From JAPHTQ01 sp050302275 (GTDB taxonomy: Bacteria > Pseudomonadota > Gammaproteobacteria > Thiohalomonadales > Thiohalomonadaceae), in contig JBNLAT010000037.1 in assembly GCA_050302275.1 (NCBI GenBank), positions 1 through 28,616 of the forward strand: a stretch of DNA of 28,616 nucleotides. The letters run 5' to 3'. Numbering within the stretch: position 1 is the stretch's first letter; each line of letters begins with the position of its first letter. This document shows, in pieces, positions 25,188-28,616 of the stretch. The notes under the pieces are model-generated. The model did not search any database and had not been told where the DNA came from. It saw only the letters and a program-made list of their open reading frames with translations. The position numbers and the translations under genes were made by a program.

Positions 25188-25955
25188 GGAGATGATCTAG
25201 TTTAAGGATCTAATGTCTTAACCTAGTTTGGCAGATATTGAGCGTCAATTTAACGTACAAGCTGAGGGAGTATAGTGTGAGTTACAACACAATATGTTCT
25301 GTCTTGAGGGGTGTTAGTCGCAGTATTAGGGCTTGGTTTAAGGAAATCCAAAGGAAATATTCTACTTATTGATGCGTGTGGCTTTTGATGTAACCTGTGC
25401 GTACATGGGAATTGGCTGCTAGTGGTCTAGGAGTGTCGCTGTTAAAGCATGATTATTGTTACATAAACCTGCCATGACGTGAGCACAGTGATTGCTGTAT
25501 ACGGAAAGGTTCATGACGTCAAAGATGTGGTCAGACAAGTCTTGAGTTCATGGGGGTAGTGACGGCTATGGGTAATGTCGTGGGCCTGTCTGATCTGCGT
25601 GACAACAGGATGCCATGTTAATGTTGGCCTGTTCTGAGGTGGCGTAAACTTTACTGCGTATCTACCAATCCTTATGGATGAGTTGCACAACTGGGAAATA
25701 CGATATCAGTGTGAATTTGCTCAAGCCGGTTTTGTAGATGAGGACTCCCGCGGTCGCATAAACCAGACCAAAATGCGATGTTCCGGAAATATGGGTAAAG
25801 AATGCCATGAAGAGGAGTGATGTTGAACGTGAGTAGTTACGTCTTTCCGACATATAGTTTCAATATGTTCTTTTGAACCAATGAAGCGTCCTGTATTGGC
25901 ATAGGCAATCTAGCGGCGTGACTCAGTGGAGTGGAATACATGTCAACTCCGCAGA
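25188..25955. other. Gene-poor region, 768 bp
   Basis: No coding sequence is convincing. A 63-codon open frame at 25662-25853 on the minus strand lacks a ribosome site and family match. The AT content is higher than in flanking core genes. The part next to 25187 should hold the TraF_2 promoter. I recognised no repeat or RNA. Confidence 0.45.
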
Positions 25956-26576
25956 CTACGAAGCGACCTTGCGACAGAAGCAGTAGACGAACTTCTGTTC
26001 ATTGCCGCTCGGAGTGTGATGAGACTCTTTCTCGTGACCAAGCAGTTGGAATGGCTCACCAAATTCGGCGTGGAGTTCGTTTGCGCTATACCGCATAACC
26101 GGCAGGCCGCTGCACATGGTGGGCCCATCTTCGGCGAAGGTGGCAATGATCACGAGTCCGCCGGGTTTTACCGCGTGCAGGACTTTGCGTACATACGCAT
26201 GCCTCTCCATTGCACTGGTGAGGAAATGAAAAACAGCTCGATCATGCCAAACATCATAGCCTTGGGCCGGGAGGTCCGCCTGTAGGATATTGGCTTCAAT
26301 CCACCGCACTTTGGCTGCCGGTAAGCCAAGGCGGGACCTTGCTGCAGCCAGAGCCGCTTCGGACAAATCAAGAACTGTTAGGCGTTCATAACCATTCGCC
26401 AAAAGGTCGTCCACAAGCGTGGACGCGCCACCGCCGACGTCGATTATCGATGCCGTTGTGGGTGTTGCAGCCTGCTGGATGAGTTTAAGCGATAAGGTCG
26501 CATGCTCCTGGAACCAACTGACAGCTGTTGTTGGCTTGCCGGCGTAGACCTTCGACCAGTGTTCCTTTGATCCCAT
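25956..26576 (-). CDS. Class I SAM-dependent methyltransferase
   Basis: This is a 206-residue protein. Motif I is IIDVGGGAS (44-52), binding SAM. D70 at the end of the next strand (LTVLDLSE) holds the ribose, and motif IV-like YDVWHDRAVFHFL (about residues 106-118) and post-motif VKPGGLVIIATF follow. The start MGSKEHWSKVY (ATG at 26576) has aggag five bases upstream. Proteins of this type are usually small-molecule methyltransferases, some acting on tellurite or thiopurine-like compounds. The substrate is not evident. The next gene upstream on the same strand is an unknown protein about 100 bp away. Confidence 0.85.
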   Translation of the reverse strand: MGSKEHWSKVYAGKPTTAVSWFQEHATLSLKLIQQAATPTTASIIDVGGGASTLVDDLLANGYERLTVLDLSEAALAAARSRLGLPAAKVRWIEANILQADLPAQGYDVWHDRAVFHFLTSAMERHAYVRKVLHAVKPGGLVIIATFAEDGPTMCSGLPVMRYSANELHAEFGEPFQLLGHEKESHHTPSGNEQKFVYCFCRKVAS

Positions 26577-26678
26577 GGTGGCTCCTAAACTATTTACTGG
26601 GATTGATACAACGCTATGCGGAAAAGCTTGAATGGAGCGGAAAACTTATCCGACCGAAGTGCATTGTCAGGCGCTTGG

Positions 26679-27017
26679 TTAATCTTCGTGTGCTTCAAGC
26701 AGTTTACTGCACAAGTCGTATGCAAATTCGTGATATTCATATGTAAACCAACGATGGTAGATCTCCAAAGTGGCTTCTGGCCATTTTTCACCCAAACGAA
26801 CGTACTCACCGACCTCATTCTTGAAAATTACTTCATAATGCTGTTCGAAGCAATCACCCCAGCAGTTTTGATCTTCAATGTCGACCAGGTAAACGTTTGG
26901 GTGCCGATTTAAAGAATCAACATTCCACCGGTGCAACTCCGGACGGACCTGTTTTACCCACTCCAAAAACTCTTCAGTACCTAAGACGGTAATAGCACTT
27001 CGATTTAATGACTTCAT
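26679..27017 (-). CDS. Conserved-looking small protein of unknown function
   Basis: The 112-residue acidic, soluble protein is rich in aromatic residues (WNVD, NCWGDCFEQHYEVIF, YHRWFTYEYHEFAYDL). It has no signal peptide or membrane helix. Codon use and composition are coding-like, and the start at 27017 precedes a charged N-terminus. I do not recognise the family. It sits between a methyltransferase and an acetyltransferase on the same strand in an accessory stretch. Confidence 0.6.
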   Translation of the reverse strand: MKSLNRSAITVLGTEEFLEWVKQVRPELHRWNVDSLNRHPNVYLVDIEDQNCWGDCFEQHYEVIFKNEVGEYVRLGEKWPEATLEIYHRWFTYEYHEFAYDLCSKLLEAHED

Positions 27018-27109
27018 TATATTGCCTGTCGAGCTTCTTGAGCCGCGTGCCTATAAAACTCCATGGCGAAGGTTGATTTGCCTGTCACGTAGTCCGTAAT
27101 AAAAGTGGA

Positions 27110-27544
27110 TTAGTGGCTTAACTGCTTACTCATGAATTTGGATGAGGCCGGACACAATCCGGAAAACTGGGCCGTATTCTTGATAGGCAACGGAGCGTTC
27201 TCTCGTGAAACGGGAGAGTAACCAAGCTTCAAAAAATATCCGTCAGCATTGGTGGTGAGGAGGTAAAGCCACTGAACACCTAGGGAGGCCGCATGTTCCT
27301 CAGCGAAAGTCACGAGCTTCTTTCCAAGACGGGAATTACGATACTGAGGCGCAACCGCTAGCGAACGTAAGAGCGCGACAGGCTTGTACACTTCAAGGCC
27401 GACCAACCCGACGAGTTTCGACCTATGACGACAACCGAAGAACAACATGGAGTCTGACGGGGCGACATCGGAAACAGGCAATTCACAAACAGACAGAAGC
27501 TGTTCTAGATCTGTAACTTCGTAAATTGGCTCAATGGCTTCCAT
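27110..27544 (-). CDS. arsN2: GNAT acetyltransferase, ArsN2-like
   Basis: From the ATG at 27544 the protein has 144 residues. It carries the acetyl-CoA segment LRSLAVAPQYRNSRLGKKLV (about 70-89), then LGVQWLYLLTTNADGYFLKLGYSPV and a C-terminal FSGLCPASSKFM. The last motif and the GLVGLE...VALLRSLAV run match arsenic-resistance N-acetyltransferases of the ArsN2 type, which are linked to acetylation of arsenicals. No other ars gene is visible here. An open extension to 27679 runs into the IS481 end and is not part of the protein. The IS lies only about 45 bp upstream, so the native promoter may have been replaced. Confidence 0.78.
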   Translation of the reverse strand: MEAIEPIYEVTDLEQLLSVCELPVSDVAPSDSMLFFGCRHRSKLVGLVGLEVYKPVALLRSLAVAPQYRNSRLGKKLVTFAEEHAASLGVQWLYLLTTNADGYFLKLGYSPVSRENAPLPIKNTAQFSGLCPASSKFMSKQLSH

Positions 27545-27630
27545 GGGAGTTTTATGCTGGTAACGGTGATAATTGAGTACCAATGTATTGTAGTAGTTCA
27601 GACTTGATCTGACACCGCACTTGAAAAAGA

Positions 27631-27695
27631 TGAGGGTTACCGGTTTAGATGGAGGTGCGAACCAAACCATCGAAACCATAAGAGGTAACCCTCAT
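27631..27695 (+). promoter_or_regulatory. Hairpin occluding the transposase start
   Basis: tgagggttacc (27631-27641) pairs perfectly with ggtaaccctca (27685-27695), which includes the first base of the ATG. An inner stem (27642-27652 with 27668-27678, one mismatch) extends it. The aagagg ribosome site (27682-27686) lies in the bulge and outer stem. Transcripts entering from outside would fold it and block translation, a known way to limit transposase made by read-through. Confidence 0.65.
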
Positions 27696-28616
27696 GCTTC
27701 ATACTAACGAACACATCATCAAACACAAAGTGGGACTGCTGAATTTGGCAGAGGAACTGGGGAACGTCTCCAAGGCCTGCCAGGTCATGGGGCTGTCACG
27801 AGACACATTTTATCGCTACAAACAGGCAGTTGACGAAGGTGGCGTGGATGCCTTGTTCAATAAGAGCCGACGTAAGGCGAATCCCAAAAACCGGGTGGAT
27901 GAGAAGACCGAACTCGCTGCCGTCATGCACGCATTGGAATACCCTGCACACGGCCAAGTGAGAGCCAGTAACGAACTGAGGAAACAGGGAGTTTTTGTTT
28001 CACCGACCGGCGTTCGAGGCATCTGGCTGAGAAACAACCTCGGCAGCTTTAAAGATCGCCTGAGGGCACTGGAGGAAAAGGTCGCAAGGGAAGGCATCAT
28101 TCTTACCGAGGCACAGGTCGCAGCCCTGGAGAAGAAAAAGCACGATGACGAGGCCTCCGGCGAGATTGAGACCGCTCATCCGGGCTATCTCGGCTCGCAG
28201 GACACTTTCTATGTGGGCACTTTGAAGGGGGTTGGGCGGATTTACCAACAGACCTTCGTCGACACCTACTCCAAGGTGGCGTTTGCCAAGCTCTATAACA
28301 CGAAAACCCCAATCACAGCCGCAGACCTTCTGAACGACCGGGTATTGCCGTTCTTCGAGCGCCATGAGCTGCCGATGCTGCGTATTCTGACCGATCGCGG
28401 GACGGAGTACTGCGGGCGAGCTGAAAAGCACGACTATCAGCTCTACCTGGCCCTCAATGACATCGACCACACGAAGACCAAAGCGAAATCACCGCAGACC
28501 AACGGTATCTGCGAGCGTTTCCACAAGACTATCCTGCAGGCGTTCTACCAGGTCACCTTCCGAAAGAAGCTCTACACTGATCTGGAAAGCTTGCAGGTTG
28601 ATCTGGACGAGTGGCT
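27695..28616 (+). CDS. IS481-family transposase (partial, C-terminus missing)
   Basis: 307 codons are open to the window edge. The N-terminus is a helix-turn-helix (GNVSKACQVMGLSRDTFYRYKQ, about 28-49). The DDE core follows: DTFYVG with the first aspartate (about 173), ILTDRGTEYCG with the second, and SPQTNGICERFHKT with the glutamate. This is the order in IS481. The ATG at 27695 follows aagagg and overlaps the leader hairpin. No lesion is seen in the visible part, so the element may be active. Confidence 0.92.

Larger units (their letters stand above)
27589..28616 (+). mobile_element. IS481-family insertion sequence, right end outside window
   Basis: The element contains an IS481-type transposase from 27695 to beyond the right edge. 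The left end is placed near 27589 (tgtagtagttcagac...gatctgacacc), by analogy with the usual TG start and because the acetyltransferase begins just before it. The exact boundary cannot be fixed without the right inverted repeat. Confidence 0.7.

Noticed and set aside
25662..25853. 63-residue minus-strand open frame in the gene-poor region
   Set aside because: No ribosome site, no recognisable family and atypical composition; likely a chance frame.
26577..27109. Integron cassette array (small genes on one strand with attC sites)
   Set aside because: The 26577-26678 gap has weak attC-like ends (gcattgtcaggcgc, acaacgctatg) but the core sites have mismatches and the arms do not pair. The next gap shows none, and there is no integrase.

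Overview
The window looks like part of a chromosome from a free-living or symbiotic gammaproteobacterium, probably one with a respiratory or sulfur-linked metabolism. This is an inference from moderately high GC in the core genes, a c-type octaheme cytochrome with its own flavin/iron-sulfur and b-heme partners, a rhodanese fragment, a PEP-CTERM protein, DsbB, AcpH and LrgAB. No rRNA, tRNA or CRISPR array was seen.

Layout. 1-2.5 kb: the 3' end of an unknown gene, a truncated rhodanese, a type II haloacid dehalogenase and an lrgA-lrgB pair. 2.5-6.1 kb: a GC-rich palindrome and tandem repeat, then a tight + strand operon (flavin/2Fe-2S oxidoreductase, di-heme cytochrome b-like membrane protein, anchored octaheme cytochrome c) that reads as an electron route across the inner membrane, then a small two-helix membrane protein. 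6.3-11.9 kb: an accessory and decaying stretch. It holds an IS3 transposase scrap, a phytoene-desaturase-like flavoprotein between inverted 12-bp motifs, palindromic repeats, and three broken genes (a DUF457-like membrane protein, a type II NADH dehydrogenase-like protein and its divergent LysR regulator). 11.9-15.1 kb: a lower-GC two-gene operon encoding a TIR-domain multi-pass membrane protein and a SLATT-like membrane protein. This is the best candidate for an undescribed (anti-phage or conflict) system here.

15.6-25.2 kb returns to ordinary chromosomal genes: a PEP-CTERM protein with a clear terminator, two SLC13-type permeases with paired RCK_C domains that bracket a zinc-ribbon pseudo-protease and DsbB, an AcpH-lipoprotein pair, and a TraF_2-type outer-membrane protein. 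An assembly gap inside acpH is flanked by an 83-bp duplication and is almost certainly an unmerged contig overlap. 25.2-28.6 kb is accessory again: a gene-poor stretch, a SAM methyltransferase, an unknown small protein, an ArsN2-like acetyltransferase and an IS481-family element that runs off the right edge, with a strong hairpin over its transposase start.

How the parts fit. The 2.9-5.6 kb operon could pass electrons from NAD(P)H through FAD and 2Fe-2S to b hemes and then to periplasmic c hemes. The TIR/SLATT pair has the usual sensor or NAD-enzyme plus membrane-effector logic of conflict systems. The NADH dehydrogenase-like gene, LysR gene and DUF457-like gene look like one former regulated unit that is being lost.
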